This document shows, in pieces, positions 5,261 through 5,312 of a stretch of 5,312 nucleotides of DNA (position 1 is the first letter of the stretch; every line of letters starts with the position of its first letter). Location: the NCBI GenBank assembly GCA_903958995.1, contig CAJBVG010000160.1, positions 1-5,312 of the forward strand, in the 5' to 3' direction. The notes under the pieces are model-generated. The model was not told where the DNA came from. It worked only from the letters and a program-made list of their open reading frames with translations, and did no database searches. The translations under genes were made by a program, and so were the position numbers. The stretch comes from an uncultured bacterium (GTDB lineage Bacteria; Bacteroidota; Bacteroidia; Sphingobacteriales; Sphingobacteriaceae).

Positions 5261-5312
5261 ATTAACATATTATCCCATTAACATATTAACATATTAGATT
5301 AACATATTATCC
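5261..5312. repeat. AT-rich ATTAACATATT repeats downstream of iscS
   Basis: Four exact copies of ATTAACATATT lie at 5261-5271, 5277-5287, 5285-5295 (sharing 3 nt with the copy before) and 5298-5308. The longer form ATTAACATATTATCC occurs twice, at 5261-5275 and 5298-5312, 37 nt apart, so the array may continue past the window edge. Spacing is irregular and there is no hairpin plus T-run, so it is neither a CRISPR array nor a standard terminator. It resembles simple intergenic repeats, and its role is unknown. Confidence 0.75.

Noticed and set aside
5261..5312. Possible CRISPR array
   Set aside because: The units are 11 nt, irregularly spaced and partly overlapping, with no spacers of normal length.
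5238..5312. Rho-independent terminator for iscS
   Set aside because: No GC-bearing hairpin followed by a T-run is present; the region consists of simple repeats.

Overview
This is a low-GC window with the features of Bacteroidota, most likely Flavobacteriales. That assignment rests on promoters of the TAnnTTTG type, A-rich leaders without clear Shine-Dalgarno sites, an unusual GlmU-like sugar nucleotidyltransferase of the kind I know from Bacteroidota, and the gene order L31 type B / GlmU-like / TpiA / PrmA. The taxonomic assignment is inference; there is no rRNA or other marker in the window.

Minus strand, read right to left. mce (methylmalonyl-CoA epimerase, 3951-3550) comes first, then rpmE2 (ribosomal protein L31 type B, 3479-3231), which is closed by a strong hairpin terminator at 3205-3171. 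A new promoter at 3128-3121 then starts a tightly packed operon. Its genes are the GlmU-like protein (3116-1944), tpiA (1951-1178, overlapping the previous gene by 8 nt), prmA (1176-337, 1 nt after tpiA) and, 10 nt later, an unrecognised exported protein (326 to beyond the left edge).

Plus strand. A full-length IscS-type cysteine desulfurase (4023-5237) diverges from mce. The two genes share a 71-bp intergenic region that carries a candidate promoter for each direction. The window ends in a short stretch of simple repeats after iscS: an 8-nt TCGAA-based tandem, then four copies of ATTAACATATT.

The genes are mostly housekeeping: cell-wall precursor synthesis (GlmU-like), glycolysis (TpiA), ribosome structure and modification (L31, PrmA), propionate/methylmalonyl-CoA metabolism (Mce) and Fe-S/tRNA sulfur supply (IscS). 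I see no mobile element, CRISPR array, RNA gene or defence system, and nothing that supports a new multi-gene system. The points most worth a second look are the degenerate N-terminal domain of the GlmU-like protein, promoter boxes that almost touch the start codons of two genes, the 3' repeat block, and the uncharacterised secreted protein at the end of a housekeeping operon.
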